Numbered from the stretch's first letter, positions 34,787-44,359 are shown. The stretch: DNA of 49,842 nucleotides from Fidelibacterota bacterium (GCA_021734255.1 JAIPJM010000017.1:1-49842); one strand, 5' to 3'. The notes: generated by a model not told the origin, from the sequence alone. Numbers and translations are program-made.

Positions 34787-35950
34787 TTACTTTTTATTGA
34801 GTGCCTGTTGAATTGCAGGGATCATGTCTGTCTGTTCCCAGGGGAACTCATCTCTACCAAAGTGCCCGTAGCTGGCCGTTCTGGTGTAAATCGGCCGTTT
34901 TAGATCCAGATGCTTGATGATCTGTGCTGGTTTTAAGGGAAATACTTCCCGAACCATTTTTTCCAGGTCTTCATCTGGAATCTCAGAAGTACCATGGGTA
35001 TCAACCATGACCGAGATGGGCTCAGCGACCCCGATGGCATAAGCCAGTTGAACCGTACATCTGTTTGCGAATTTACCTGCAACAATATTTTTAGCGATAT
35101 ATCTCGCCATATACGCTGCTGAGCGATCTACTTTACTCGGGTCCTTGCCAGAAAAAGCGCCACCACCATGAGGTGCGTAACCGCCGTAGGTATCAACAAT
35201 TATCTTCCTACCGGTTAAGCCTGCGTCACCCATGGGTCCACCTATGACGAATCTACCTGTAGGATTTACATATATCTTGATTGTTTCATAATCAACCAAA
35301 TCCGCAGGAAGAACAGGTTTGATAACCTTTTCCAGGATGTCATTGAACATCACTGTATTAATATCAATTCCATCCTCATGTTGGTTGGAAACCACTACTG
35401 CTGTAACAACCTCCGGAAGATGCGTTTCAGAATTATAGCGTACGGTGACTTGAGATTTTCCATCGGGTCGCAGATAGGGTAAGGTCCCATTCTTACGAAC
35501 CTCTGCCAGCTTCTGGGTCAGTTCATGTGCTAGCTGTATGGGCAGGGGCATTAAACTGTCTGTCTCGTTCGTGGCATAGCCAAACATCATGCCCTGGTCA
35601 CCAGCACCTTGCTCATGACCTTCGTCTTCATCCACACCAATTTTAATGTCGCTGGATTGGTTGTCAATCGACACCAACACTGCGCAGGTATCAGCATCAA
35701 AGCCCATAACGGAGTGGGTATAGCCAATCTCCTCAATCACCTGCCTGGCAATACTCTGAATATTTACATAAGCCGAGGTGGTGATCTCCCCTCCAACCAT
35801 GACAAGACCAGTCGTGACAAAAGTTTCACAAGCTACACGACCGTCTGGATCAATTTCCAGTATAGCGTCCAGCACGGCATCAGATATCTGGTCTGCGACC
35901 TTATCCGGATGTCCCTCTGTGACCGACTCTGATGAAAACAAATATGACAT
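34787..35950 (-). CDS. metK: S-adenosylmethionine synthetase
   Basis: A 387-residue enzyme making S-adenosylmethionine from methionine and [19 protein letters not shown] near the N-terminus, [25 protein letters not shown] and [19 protein letters not shown] are the family signatures. It is the first gene of the run metK-ahcY-lipoprotein-barrel. The 80-base gap upstream holds no recognisable SAM riboswitch. Confidence 0.97.
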   Translation of the reverse strand: MSYLFSSESVTEGHPDKVADQISDAVLDAILEIDPDGRVACETFVTTGLVMVGGEITTSAYVNIQSIARQVIEEIGYTHSVMGFDADTCAVLVSIDNQSSDIKIGVDEDEGHEQGAGDQGMMFGYATNETDSLMPLPIQLAHELTQKLAEVRKNGTLPYLRPDGKSQVTVRYNSETHLPEVVTAVVVSNQHEDGIDINTVMFNDILEKVIKPVLPADLVDYETIKIYVNPTGRFVIGGPMGDAGLTGRKIIVDTYGGYAPHGGGAFSGKDPSKVDRSAAYMARYIAKNIVAGKFANRCTVQLAYAIGVAEPISVMVDTHGTSEIPDEDLEKMVREVFPLKPAQIIKHLDLKRPIYTRTASYGHFGRDEFPWEQTDMIPAIQQALNKK

Positions 35951-36030
35951 GCTAGAACTCCATTAAGCTAAAGATTTCCAAGTTTTTATAATAGCCATAT
36001 TCATTTTATAAATCAACTCAATAAATAGGT

Positions 36031-36987
36031 TTAATCAGCCCTTCCCGCCGTCGGTGTATCACCATCGAAACGGGTTTGTTTTGCCAGGAGGACATGCTTC
36101 AATTCTTTATTTTCAACAACAGAATATTCACCGATGATGGTGTCCTCTACCTGTGATCCAGAGACCACGGCTCCTTCATCAATGGTCACATAGGGACCAA
36201 TTCTGGAATCTGTCACGCTTGCCTTGGGGTGAATGAATACCGGTTCTATAATCTCGTTTCCAGCTGGATTATCCGATTTGCTGGACTGGTCGAGGAGAAA
36301 TCGGTGTGAGTCTAACAGGGATTCCTCAGTACCACAATCATACCAGCCATTGATCTCAACCGCTTCAATCTCATCACCTTGCTCGATCATTAACTGCAGG
36401 GCATCTGTGAGCTGGTATTCACCGCGGGTCCTAATATCATCGGCAATAAGTTTTTCCAAAGCTGCTTTTAAGCGGCGCTGATCCTTGATATAGTACATGC
36501 CGGCCAGGGCCAGATCTGATTGAGGATGCTCCGGTTTCTCCACCAGGCGGGACACTACCATGTCATGGCCAACTTCTGCTATCCCAAACCGACGGGGGTC
36601 ATCCACCTTTACCACAGCAATGGCATTCTTTTCTCGGGCACGAAATTTGTCAAAATCCACATCAAAAATTGTATCACCAAGGAGTATGAGAACATCATCC
36701 TCCGTATCCTCCAGTCCCTGAAGGACGGCATGGCCAAGCCCTTTTCTTTTGGCCTGAAAAGGAAAATCCAAGCGTAGATGTGAATAGCTTTCTTTTACAT
36801 AGTCCTCAACCTGCTCATGCAAATACCCCACAATAACTGAGATAGAGGTCAGGCCAGAAAGACTGATGGCATCCAGGATGTGCCCGAGTAATGGCTTTCC
36901 AGCCAGGCTTATCATCACTTTTGGAACCTCAAGTGTGTATGGTCTAAGACGTTTTCCTATCCCTGCTGCGGGTATCACCGCTCTCAT
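36031..36987 (-). CDS. Sugar nucleotidyltransferase
   Basis: A 318-residue sugar-phosphate nucleotidyltransferase. The N-terminus has PAAGIGKRLRPYTLEVPKVM (residues 6-25), the nucleotide and pyrophosphate site. LLGDTIFD and GEYQLTDALQ follow, and the last 75 residues show left-handed beta-helix (hexapeptide) repeats such as FIHPKASVTDSRIGPYVTI. The sugar (glucose, mannose or another) cannot be fixed. It overlaps the MlaD gene by four bases. It probably supplies activated sugar from the ManA and phosphohexomutase products. Confidence 0.88.
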   Translation of the reverse strand: MRAVIPAAGIGKRLRPYTLEVPKVMISLAGKPLLGHILDAISLSGLTSISVIVGYLHEQVEDYVKESYSHLRLDFPFQAKRKGLGHAVLQGLEDTEDDVLILLGDTIFDVDFDKFRAREKNAIAVVKVDDPRRFGIAEVGHDMVVSRLVEKPEHPQSDLALAGMYYIKDQRRLKAALEKLIADDIRTRGEYQLTDALQLMIEQGDEIEAVEINGWYDCGTEESLLDSHRFLLDQSSKSDNPAGNEIIEPVFIHPKASVTDSRIGPYVTIDEGAVVSGSQVEDTIIGEYSVVENKELKHVLLAKQTRFDGDTPTAGRAD

Positions 36988-37949
36988 TTCTTATCTCCTC
37001 CTCCAAACATATCAACTTTTACATTCACGTGTTCAAGATACTTCTTCGGGTTCTCCTTGATCTCCTTCACGATGGCATTGATATTTGCTGAAATGCTATC
37101 GATCTTCTGATAAAGAGAATCTGATGTTGTTAATTTACCCAGACTCGTGTTCGGGTCTTGCAGACGATCACTCAGTTTCGAAAGATCTTTCCCCACCTTA
37201 TCCAGGTTCTCAAGGGATTCCGTCAATTTTCCCTTATTTTCATCTACAATGACGTTAAGTGTGCTTGAGACCGCCTTCAGGTTGTCCACAATGCTTTCAA
37301 TATCACCTCTGCGGGTATTTACCATCTCCTCCGTTTGCTGCAATGCACCCTTCATTGACTTCAATCCCGGTTGTATATCGGCAGCCATGAGCGAATCAAT
37401 GAGCTTGGCAGTCTGGTGAATTGTGTGCAGGCTCGCCTGTACATCTTCTTCCATTGCCTGGTTCAGCAGGCGCAGTGTCTTATTGAAATTGCCCAAAAGG
37501 GTTTGAAAATCAGTCGAGATAGCCCCGGTGGTTTCAAAGATGTCCTCCAGTCCTCCAGCAAAATTACCTCGGAACATTCCATGCTCCGGCAGCTGAACTC
37601 CAGATCGGCCTGGATTCACTTCAACCTTTTTCGACCCTAATAATTCCTGGTTCGAAATGATGGCCGAGGCATCACTGTATAGAACGATATCCTTGTCCAC
37701 GCCGATGATGATATCAACTGAGTCCTTCTGAACGATAAAATCATCCACCACACCTTTGGGTACACCCGATACAGTGACAGGGTCACCCTCTTCAAGGCCG
37801 CTGGCTCTGGCTACGCGTACTGTGTAGTATCCTCTTGAGGAAAAAAGATCATACTTCTTCCCCCACATGATACCCAGAACCATGGCTGCTATGATGATAA
37901 GTACAAAAATACCAACAATGATCTCTTGCTTTCTTTCCTCGGGTCTCAT
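36984..37949 (-). CDS. MlaD family (MCE) lipid transport protein
   Basis: A 321-residue protein with one N-terminal membrane helix (about 9-29), an MCE domain at about 38-115 (ASGLEEGDPVTVSGVPKG; NQELLGSKKVEV), and a long helical tail of about 200 residues, including TLHTIHQTAKLID-type heptads. This is the substrate-binding, periplasmic part of an Mla-type lipid ABC transporter. No mlaE, mlaF or mlaC is in the window. The four-base overlap with the sugar nucleotidyltransferase indicates co-translation. Confidence 0.88.
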   Translation of the reverse strand: MRPEERKQEIIVGIFVLIIIAAMVLGIMWGKKYDLFSSRGYYTVRVARASGLEEGDPVTVSGVPKGVVDDFIVQKDSVDIIIGVDKDIVLYSDASAIISNQELLGSKKVEVNPGRSGVQLPEHGMFRGNFAGGLEDIFETTGAISTDFQTLLGNFNKTLRLLNQAMEEDVQASLHTIHQTAKLIDSLMAADIQPGLKSMKGALQQTEEMVNTRRGDIESIVDNLKAVSSTLNVIVDENKGKLTESLENLDKVGKDLSKLSDRLQDPNTSLGKLTTSDSLYQKIDSISANINAIVKEIKENPKKYLEHVNVKVDMFGGGDKK

Positions 37950-37996
37950 CTATGATCTACCTTCTCTCTCCTAACCCCTATGAAGAGGTGCAGGGA

Positions 37997-38311
37997 TTAA
38001 ATTTCCTTATCCGGATCTATGGCGGGTTTTTTCCACTTATCCTTATATTTATTCAGCTGTTTCAGCATCTTCTTCACAACAAAATCTACTGATTTTGTCA
38101 GGTCCTCGGTGGTTTCCTTGGCCGTAAGGGTATCACCCGGAACATTTAATATAACTTGAGCAATGTAGTTATTCTTTTCCTTTTCAACGATCATCCTGCA
38201 ATCGACAATTCTATCAAAGAGGGGATCAAGTCGTTCATCCACCTCCGTCTGTATATAGTTTCTTGTTTTCTCAGAAATGTCAAAGTGACGAGCGATGATG
38301 TTTACTTTCAT
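37997..38311 (-). CDS. hpf: Ribosome hibernation promoting factor (short HPF/RaiA)
   Basis: A 104-residue protein. KVNIIARHFDISEKTRNYIQ, then DERLDPLF and NNYIAQVILNVPGDTLTAKE are the short HPF/RaiA pattern, with no long C-terminal dimerisation domain. It binds the small subunit and makes inactive 100S or 70S ribosomes in stationary phase. It lies between the recombinase and MlaD, close to both (34 and 47 bases). Confidence 0.93.
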   Translation of the reverse strand: MKVNIIARHFDISEKTRNYIQTEVDERLDPLFDRIVDCRMIVEKEKNNYIAQVILNVPGDTLTAKETTEDLTKSVDFVVKKMLKQLNKYKDKWKKPAIDPDKEI

Positions 38312-38345
38312 TTGCTTCTCCCATATCTCTAGGGTTAGTACTCAC

Positions 38346-39266
38346 CTATTTCCTGTCGGCTCGAGGGTGAGCTTTCTTAAAGGCTTTTTTCATCTTGTCA
38401 ACCTGCACGTGTGTATACACCTGAGTTGTTGACAAGTTCGCATGACCCAGCAGGTCTTTTAGCGCCATCAGATCAGCCCCGGCATTCAACATGTGGGTGG
38501 CAAACGAGTGGCGTAAAATGTGGGGACTCATTTTTTTCATCTCTGCAATCGTCTGGATGGCTTTTTTAACTCGCAGACGAATCCCGCCAGCTTGCAGACC
38601 CTTACCGTTCTTGTTCAAGAACAGGGGTTGATCATCTGCCTGCGGTCCAAATTTCTTTTTGATAACATATTGGTATTCCCCGATGGCATCCCAGGCATAC
38701 TGACCCACAGGGATCATCCGCTGCTTTGATCCCTTCCCCAGGACTTTCACAGTCCCATTCCGATAATTCAAATCGCCAGCTGTCAGTCCAGCCAATTCAG
38801 ACACGCGCATGCCGGTGGAGTAGAAAAGTTCCACGATCGCCAGGTCTCTTTTTCCCATCCAGCCATCTGAGTCCCCTAGTCGTTCTAATACTGCCTTGAT
38901 CTGCTTTTCTGAAAGATAACTGGGGATCACGCCTGGAAGTTTGGGGGTTTGTACGTAGGCTGCAATGTTCAAAGTCACATGTCCTTCGCGATGCAGATAT
39001 TTAAACAGCGATTTCAATGCGGCTAATTTTCGAGCGACTGAACGAGGCTGCTGATCCAGATCGCCAGCCAGATATCCCAGATAACTTCTGACCACGTTCC
39101 TGTCGATCTGGTCCAGGTCATGAATACATTCCTCGTCGTTCGCTTCCAGAAATCGACAAAATTGCTGCAGATCGATCCTGTATCCCCGTACCGTTTCAGG
39201 TGAATAGCGCCGTTCAACTTCTAGCCAACCGAGAAATGACTGAATATGTTCATCAAGGCGGCTCAT
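38346..39266 (-). CDS. Tyrosine recombinase XerC/XerD
   Basis: A 306-residue site-specific recombinase. An N-terminal SAM-like domain (1-100) precedes the catalytic domain, with R154 (TGMRVSELAGL), K178 (GKGSKQR), H249 and R252 (HILRHSFATH), H275 (LLGHANL) and the nucleophile Y284 (TQVYTHV). All key residues are present. Being chromosomal and next to housekeeping genes, it is the usual dif-site enzyme rather than a mobile-element integrase. XerC and XerD cannot be separated by eye here. It overlaps the RluD-like gene by four bases. Confidence 0.93.
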   Translation of the reverse strand: MSRLDEHIQSFLGWLEVERRYSPETVRGYRIDLQQFCRFLEANDEECIHDLDQIDRNVVRSYLGYLAGDLDQQPRSVARKLAALKSLFKYLHREGHVTLNIAAYVQTPKLPGVIPSYLSEKQIKAVLERLGDSDGWMGKRDLAIVELFYSTGMRVSELAGLTAGDLNYRNGTVKVLGKGSKQRMIPVGQYAWDAIGEYQYVIKKKFGPQADDQPLFLNKNGKGLQAGGIRLRVKKAIQTIAEMKKMSPHILRHSFATHMLNAGADLMALKDLLGHANLSTTQVYTHVQVDKMKKAFKKAHPRADRK

Positions 39267-40273
39267 GCGTATTGACTCTCTTCCCTTAAAATGGACAAGA
39301 CTTCATTGAAGTCATCGTGCAGGGGTGCCTTCAAGTCCATAGGCTTGTTTGACATGGGATGGGTAAAGATCAAGCGCCTGGCATGTAGTGCCTGGCGGTT
39401 CAGAATTGTCAGCAAGCGGGCAGCCAGCCGCCGATTCCTCATGTTCAAGGTGATGATCTTTGAGTTTCTACCCCCATAGTAAGGATCGCCGAACAGGGGG
39501 TGGTTCTGGTGGGTCATATGAACACGGATCTGGTGTGTACGTCCTGTTTCCAGTTTCACTCTGACCAGTGTAAGAAACTCGAAGCGTTCCAACACTTCAT
39601 ACCTAGTAAGTGAAGGTCTCCCCCCTTCAATGACTGTGAATTTCTTGCGATTCTTTGGACTTCTACCGATGGGTGCATCGATCTCACCTTTGTCATCTGG
39701 GAATGACCCCCAAACCAGGGCATAGTAATACTTTTCAATGGTCCGTTTGGAAAATTGCGATCGGAGATGCAGATGAACACGGTTGTCCTTGGCGGATATG
39801 AGCAAACCAGAGGTATCCTTGTCCAAGCGATGGACGATTCCCGGCCTCAATAATCCGTTCTCATTGGAAAGGTGCTCACAATGATAGATCAGTGCATTCA
39901 CCAGTGTGCCCGTGGCATTGCCGGCACCGGGATGTACGATCAGTCCCGCAGGTTTATTGACAACGATGAGGTAATCGTCCTCAAAGACAATATCCAGGGG
40001 AATATTCTCACCGTACAGTGTGGGTGCATAAGGCACTTCAAACAGAACTCTGACTACCTGCCTCGGCAGGATCATATGACTGGCTTTGGCTGGCTTATCG
40101 TCTACTGTGATCATGCCCTGTTTCAGTAGCTTTTGTACCTGATTCCGCGTGATATGCGACGGTAAGCGGGATGAAAGGAATTTGTCCAGACGCACTGGCT
40201 TCTGTTGGGGATCAATTTTGATCTCAAATGTCTCGGTGGTTGAGCTGTGCGAATCAGCTTGTGTATACAGAAT
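39263..40273 (-). CDS. RluA family 23S rRNA pseudouridine synthase (AUU start proposed)
   Basis: About 336 residues from the proposed start. An S4 RNA-binding domain (RLDKFLSSRLPSHITRNQVQ) is followed by the catalytic part with HRLDKDTSGLLI (the Asp is catalytic) and ETGRTHQIRVHMTHQNHPLFG, the RluC/RluD type. The first usual start is GTG at 40195. The open frame upstream encodes TFEIKIDPQQKPV, a stretch typical before the S4 domain, reaching ATT at 40273 with AGGA seven bases before it. I therefore prefer the AUU start; GTG without a ribosome-binding site is the alternative. Confidence 0.85.
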   Translation of the reverse strand: MLYTQADSHSSTTETFEIKIDPQQKPVRLDKFLSSRLPSHITRNQVQKLLKQGMITVDDKPAKASHMILPRQVVRVLFEVPYAPTLYGENIPLDIVFEDDYLIVVNKPAGLIVHPGAGNATGTLVNALIYHCEHLSNENGLLRPGIVHRLDKDTSGLLISAKDNRVHLHLRSQFSKRTIEKYYYALVWGSFPDDKGEIDAPIGRSPKNRKKFTVIEGGRPSLTRYEVLERFEFLTLVRVKLETGRTHQIRVHMTHQNHPLFGDPYYGGRNSKIITLNMRNRRLAARLLTILNRQALHARRLIFTHPMSNKPMDLKAPLHDDFNEVLSILREESQYA

Positions 40274-40280
40274 ACCAAAT

Positions 40281-40284
40281 TCCT
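40281..40284 (-). promoter_or_regulatory. Ribosome-binding site for an AUU start
   Basis: AGGA on the minus strand, seven bases before ATT at 40273. The only usual start codon in the frame (GTG 40195) has no such site. Confidence 0.4.
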
Positions 40285-40382
40285 ACAAAATTAAATATTA
40301 CGAGTCGATTTTATGGATCTGGAGTCGAGCAATATGTGCAATAGTTACCGCCTTGGCTAAATATAGGCGATGGGGTTGAAAA

Positions 40383-40412
40383 TTGAAACTTGAAACTGGA
40401 GACTAGAAATAT
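40383..40412 (+). repeat. Short GAAACT-type tandem repeat
   Basis: Degenerate units of GAAACTTGAAACTGGAGACT, the same type as at 44310-44349. Each lies just before a copy of hairpin repeat family 1, so the two form a composite unit. Confidence 0.5.
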
Positions 40413-40425
40413 GGAATTACCTAAT

Positions 40426-40536
40426 GTGATCCTGAGTTTGTCGAAGGCTCTTGTTCCCCTGGTTCAAATTTTTCACATCGGATCAAGATTCTCCACTCTG
40501 CCTGCCCTGAGCGCAGACGAAGGGTTCAGAATGACA
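40426..40536. repeat. Hairpin repeat family 1, copy D
   Basis: GTGATCCTGAGTTTGTCGAA, then GGATCAAGATTCTCCACT and CAGACGAAGGGTTCAGAATG, are the left and right arms of the repeat at 7232. With the tandem repeat at 40383 it takes up most of the 287-base gap between rluD and lspA. Confidence 0.65.
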
Positions 40537-40560
40537 GTTTACAATTCTTTTGGAGGAGGA

Positions 40561-41073
40561 CTAGGCGTCGTCTGCCTCGTTGAGAGCTTTGGATTTATTC
40601 TCTTTACCCTCAATGAGAAAGACATACCCCAGGTAAAGCAACATACCAATATTCACAACCATATCAGCGATATTAAAGGTTGGCCAGCGCGTAAAGAATA
40701 ACCAATCCGGCCAGTCAAAACTGATAAAATCCACAACATAGCCCCGAATGAATCGTTCTGGAATATTTCCAAAGGCACCACCCAGAATAAAGGCCAGCCC
40801 GACACTGGGGATAACATGTTTATCCTTGTATTCCCACAACAGGTAGAACAGCAAGCCCATGGCAACAATAGCCAGTGCATTTGCCACTGGCATGGGGATA
40901 AATGACAAGCTGAAGATCATGTGATAATTTTCAGCGTAATCGAAACGGAAGAAGGTCCAGTCCTGCGGCCAGGCCGGCTTGCCCTTGAGAGCCACAATAG
41001 CCCAATACTTGGTTGCATGGTCCAGAATTACCAGAATAGCAGTAATACTCAGATATTTGAGTAGCTTTTTAAT
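40561..41073 (-). CDS. lspA: Signal peptidase II (lipoprotein signal peptidase; AUU start proposed)
   Basis: A 170-residue inner-membrane protease that removes lipoprotein signal peptides. Four helices are visible. VILDHATKYW (the first motif), GGAFGNIPERFIRGYVVDFI and FNIADMVVNIG hold the catalytic dyad aspartates in VVDF and IAD. NIPER replaces the usual N-x-x-D-R. The usual N-terminus is Met-Lys-Lys-rich followed by a helix. Here ATT at 41073 gives exactly that (IKKLLKYLSI), five bases into the ileS stop. No ATG, GTG or TTG lies near; a TTG 11 codons earlier has no ribosome-binding site. Several lipoproteins in the window are its substrates. Confidence 0.88.
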   Translation of the reverse strand: MKKLLKYLSITAILVILDHATKYWAIVALKGKPAWPQDWTFFRFDYAENYHMIFSLSFIPMPVANALAIVAMGLLFYLLWEYKDKHVIPSVGLAFILGGAFGNIPERFIRGYVVDFISFDWPDWLFFTRWPTFNIADMVVNIGMLLYLGYVFLIEGKENKSKALNEADDA

Positions 41074-44000
41074 GGCGTTCGATTCCCACTTTGCACAGCG
41101 TTTTCCCAAGCTTGAACTGGGCCAAAAAATTGCCTTTTTGTTCAGAGAATTCAATCTGTTCAGCTAAGGTCTCGTTAGAGATATAATCACTGTGTGTTTT
41201 GATCACTGATTGGAGCTCGTCCTCAGCATCAACATAGATCCTGATCCTGTCAGACACATCGAACTCAGCGTCTTTCCTCATATTCTGGACATTGCGAACA
41301 AAATCTCTGGCCATTCCCTCACTGATCAACGATTCAGTAAGTTCTGTGTCAATGGCTACAACAACACCTGCCTCTTCAACAACGGCCTGTCCATCAGGTT
41401 CGATCGTTGAGATTAGCAGTTCATCGGCTGTCAGCTCAAAGCTGTTGGACCCATCGCTGAGCTTGATTACGTCACCTGACTTGGTCTGCTTGAGCAGTTC
41501 CTGAGGGTCTGCATCCAGGATCAGTTTTCTGACAAGGCCCATATCCTTTCCATATTTCGGACCAAGAAGTCCAAGATTTGGTTTCACCTCAAACTGGACC
41601 AAGGCATCAGCTGTCTCCACGACGCTTAGTTTCTTGATGTTCAATTCTTCCAGGATCTGCTGCTGGAGCTCTGAGACATACTCTCTGTCATGCGATCCTG
41701 GAAAGTGGACTGAAATTTCAGCCAGGGGTTGACGAACCTTCAGGTTCGCTTTATTGCGAGCGGCGCGGCCCAATTCTACAGATTTAATGACCACATCAAC
41801 CCGTCTCAGCAACTCATCATCCAACCAGCGCTCGTCTACCTCGGGAAAACGTGTAAGATGGATACTCTGCGGAGCGTCAGCGTCAAGTGCCACAACCAGG
41901 TTCTGGTACATGGACTCAGTAAAGAAAGGCGTGATGGGAGCCAGGACCTTCGAAAGGGTTACCAGTGCACCATACAGGGTATGATAGGCTGCCCATTTAT
42001 CTGTATCGTTTTCGCTCTTCCAGAAGCGACGCCTGGATCTGCGGACGTACCAATTGGACAGATTGTCCACAAAGCGGTTGATCTTGTGCATCAACTTATC
42101 CACCTGGTAACTCTCATAGTCCCTGCGAGCCTCACCGATGAGACGGTTCAATCTGGCAAATACCCAGCGATCCAACTCAGTCAGGGTAGATTCATCCAGT
42201 TCGGTCGTGGGATCAAACTCATCCAGGCGGGCATAGGTAACGAAGAACGAATAGGTGTTCCACAGCGTCAATAGCTTCCTTCTAACTTCATCTGCAGCCT
42301 GGTAACCAAAATTTAAATTATTAACAGGGACCTGGGAGGCATACATCCAGCGCATGACATCAACACCCATTTCCTCTGCGGCATCCTCAAACCAGATGGC
42401 GTTTCCGGCAGATTTGTGCATGTCATCACCCTGCTCATCCTTTACCAGGGCATGCCCCATGATGGTCTTGATGGGTGGACGGTTTTCCATGACAGTACTC
42501 ATGGCCAGGATGGCATAGAACCAGTTTCTGAACTGGCCCGGCAGGGATTCAACGATAAAGTCGGCGGGAAACCACTTCTCCCAATAATCCCGATCCTTCC
42601 GGTAATCCATGGTCGAGTATGGAACAATACCTGCATCCAGCCAGGGGTTCCCTACGTCAGGAACTCTGCTTCCAATGCGTCCGGTTTCCGGATGTTTGAT
42701 CCTGACATGATCTACCCAGGGTCTGTGAGGACTCTTACCTTCAAATTCTTCCCAGCCTTCAACAGCCAATTCTTTTAATTCTGTTTCTGAACCAACCACG
42801 TAAAAGGAACCATCTTCGAAAGTCCAGATGGGCAGGGCCAGACCCCAGTATCGCTTCTTGGAGATCATCCAGTCGTTCATATTCTTGAGCCAATCAAGCT
42901 CCCGCTCTTTTCCGTAGGAAGGAATCCACTCGATCTGCTTGGTAACATCGGCGATCTCGTGTCTGAGCTCATCCATGCTGATGAACCACTCATCCACAGG
43001 GCGAAATACTAATTCAGTGCCATGTCTCCAACAGGTGGGATAACGGTGTGTGATCGGCTCTCGTTTGTAGCGTAGTCCTTTTTCAGAAAGATTATCAATG
43101 ACCTTATCACTAATGCCCATGACATTTTGACCGGTCCATTCACCAAATCCATCCAAATAGACACCAAACTCATCAATCGGCTTGATGACTTGAAAACCCT
43201 CTTCTTTTGCGAGAGCGTTATCTTCTTTACCACAACCAGGTGCAATGTGAACAATTCCGGTACCATCATTTTCCGAGATTTCATCCCAGAAAATGATTGA
43301 ATGGTTAATATCCTGCTGAATGGGTAATTCATCGAAGGGACCATCATATTCCCAACCATGCATATCCTTACCTTTGATAGTTTCGAGAACTTCATAATCT
43401 CCCTGAAGAATGGAGAGGCGTCCCTGAACCAGGTAATAGATATCATCACCCTGCTTGACTTTCACATAATCAAGATCAGGATGAACAGCAGCTTTCACGT
43501 TTGATGAAAGTGTCCAGGCGGTGGTCGTCCAGACTAGAAGGGACTCATTCTCTTTGCCCTTCAATGGAAATTTGAGATAAATAGATGTATGGGTGAGTTC
43601 CTTGTAGCCCTCGGTTGCGATCTCGTGCTCTGAGAGCGCCGACCCGCAGCGGGTACACCAGGGCATGACATCATAGCCTTTGTAGATCAGGTCACGGTCG
43701 AAACATTTCTTAAGGAAACCCCAGATGGTGTAATTATTCTCATCAGACATGGTGAAATAGGAGTTGTCCCAATCCATCCAGTAGCCCATTCGCTTGGACT
43801 GTTCTGTCTGAACCCCTGAAAACTTTTTAACCCGTTCTTTACATTTATTGACAAATTCTTCTATACCGTATTCCTCGATGTCAGTTTTTGATTTGAAGCC
43901 CAGCTCTTTCTCAACCTCAACTTCTACCCAGAGGCCCTGACAATCGAAGCCGTTCTGGTAGCGTAATTCTTTACCCAACATGGCGTGATAGCGCTGGAAA

Positions 44001-44200
44001 AGATCTTTGTAGGTACGTCCCCAGGCGTGGTGAACACCCATGGGGTTGTTGGCAGTTATGGGACCATCCAGGAAGGACCAGTGATCGTTCCCAGCATTCT
44101 GTTTTCTGAGCTTGTTGAAGATGTCTTCCTTCTCCCAGAAACCAAGCATGTCATGCTCTAGATCAATAAAACTAATTTTGCTGGATACGTCTTTCATCAT
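41069..44200 (-). CDS. ileS: Isoleucyl-tRNA synthetase with variant signatures
   Basis: A 1043-residue class I synthetase of the large, IleRS2-like type. The HIGH motif reads HHAW (57-60, in NPMGVHHAWGRT), and the KMSKS region reads MHKSAGN (594-600, in GDDMHKSAGN). Both differ from the textbook motifs but keep the second Lys. An editing domain is present (VWTTTAWTLSSNVK; GTGIVHIAPGCGKEDN), as is the ISKKRYWG stretch and a C-terminal anticodon-binding part. Such variants are known in some phyla, so I take this as a functional enzyme. It overlaps lspA by five bases. Confidence 0.92.
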   Translation of the reverse strand: MMKDVSSKISFIDLEHDMLGFWEKEDIFNKLRKQNAGNDHWSFLDGPITANNPMGVHHAWGRTYKDLFQRYHAMLGKELRYQNGFDCQGLWVEVEVEKELGFKSKTDIEEYGIEEFVNKCKERVKKFSGVQTEQSKRMGYWMDWDNSYFTMSDENNYTIWGFLKKCFDRDLIYKGYDVMPWCTRCGSALSEHEIATEGYKELTHTSIYLKFPLKGKENESLLVWTTTAWTLSSNVKAAVHPDLDYVKVKQGDDIYYLVQGRLSILQGDYEVLETIKGKDMHGWEYDGPFDELPIQQDINHSIIFWDEISENDGTGIVHIAPGCGKEDNALAKEEGFQVIKPIDEFGVYLDGFGEWTGQNVMGISDKVIDNLSEKGLRYKREPITHRYPTCWRHGTELVFRPVDEWFISMDELRHEIADVTKQIEWIPSYGKERELDWLKNMNDWMISKKRYWGLALPIWTFEDGSFYVVGSETELKELAVEGWEEFEGKSPHRPWVDHVRIKHPETGRIGSRVPDVGNPWLDAGIVPYSTMDYRKDRDYWEKWFPADFIVESLPGQFRNWFYAILAMSTVMENRPPIKTIMGHALVKDEQGDDMHKSAGNAIWFEDAAEEMGVDVMRWMYASQVPVNNLNFGYQAADEVRRKLLTLWNTYSFFVTYARLDEFDPTTELDESTLTELDRWVFARLNRLIGEARRDYESYQVDKLMHKINRFVDNLSNWYVRRSRRRFWKSENDTDKWAAYHTLYGALVTLSKVLAPITPFFTESMYQNLVVALDADAPQSIHLTRFPEVDERWLDDELLRRVDVVIKSVELGRAARNKANLKVRQPLAEISVHFPGSHDREYVSELQQQILEELNIKKLSVVETADALVQFEVKPNLGLLGPKYGKDMGLVRKLILDADPQELLKQTKSGDVIKLSDGSNSFELTADELLISTIEPDGQAVVEEAGVVVAIDTELTESLISEGMARDFVRNVQNMRKDAEFDVSDRIRIYVDAEDELQSVIKTHSDYISNETLAEQIEFSEQKGNFLAQFKLGKTLCKVGIERH

Positions 44201-44309
44201 GGGTCAATTATTTCCTGTTTTCGTTTCCCATTTTCATCAACAAGGAACTCGCGAGCCCCTTTAAGGCGCGCAATATAATCGACCTCCTCAGGGGATGCCA
44301 AAGGTTTGG

Positions 44310-44349
44310 AAAATTAGAAATTAGAAATTGGAAACTGGAAACTTGAAAT
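44310..44349 (+). repeat. GAAACT/GAAATT tandem repeat
   Basis: Degenerate 7- to 8-base units (AAATTAGAAATTAGAAATTG, then GAAACTGGAAACTTG) in tandem. The same type occurs at 40383. Confidence 0.6.
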
Positions 44350-44359
44350 ACACGGTAGC

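Noticed and set aside
35951..36030. A SAM riboswitch before metK
   Set aside because: The gap is only 80 bases and no conserved stem order can be seen.
38346..39266. The tyrosine recombinase as an integrase of a mobile element
   Set aside because: It is embedded in housekeeping genes, has the size of XerC/XerD, and no attachment repeats or cargo flank it.
40460..40480. A GGTTCAAAT stretch as a tRNA T-arm
   Set aside because: It lies inside a hairpin repeat, and no acceptor or anticodon arm can be formed.
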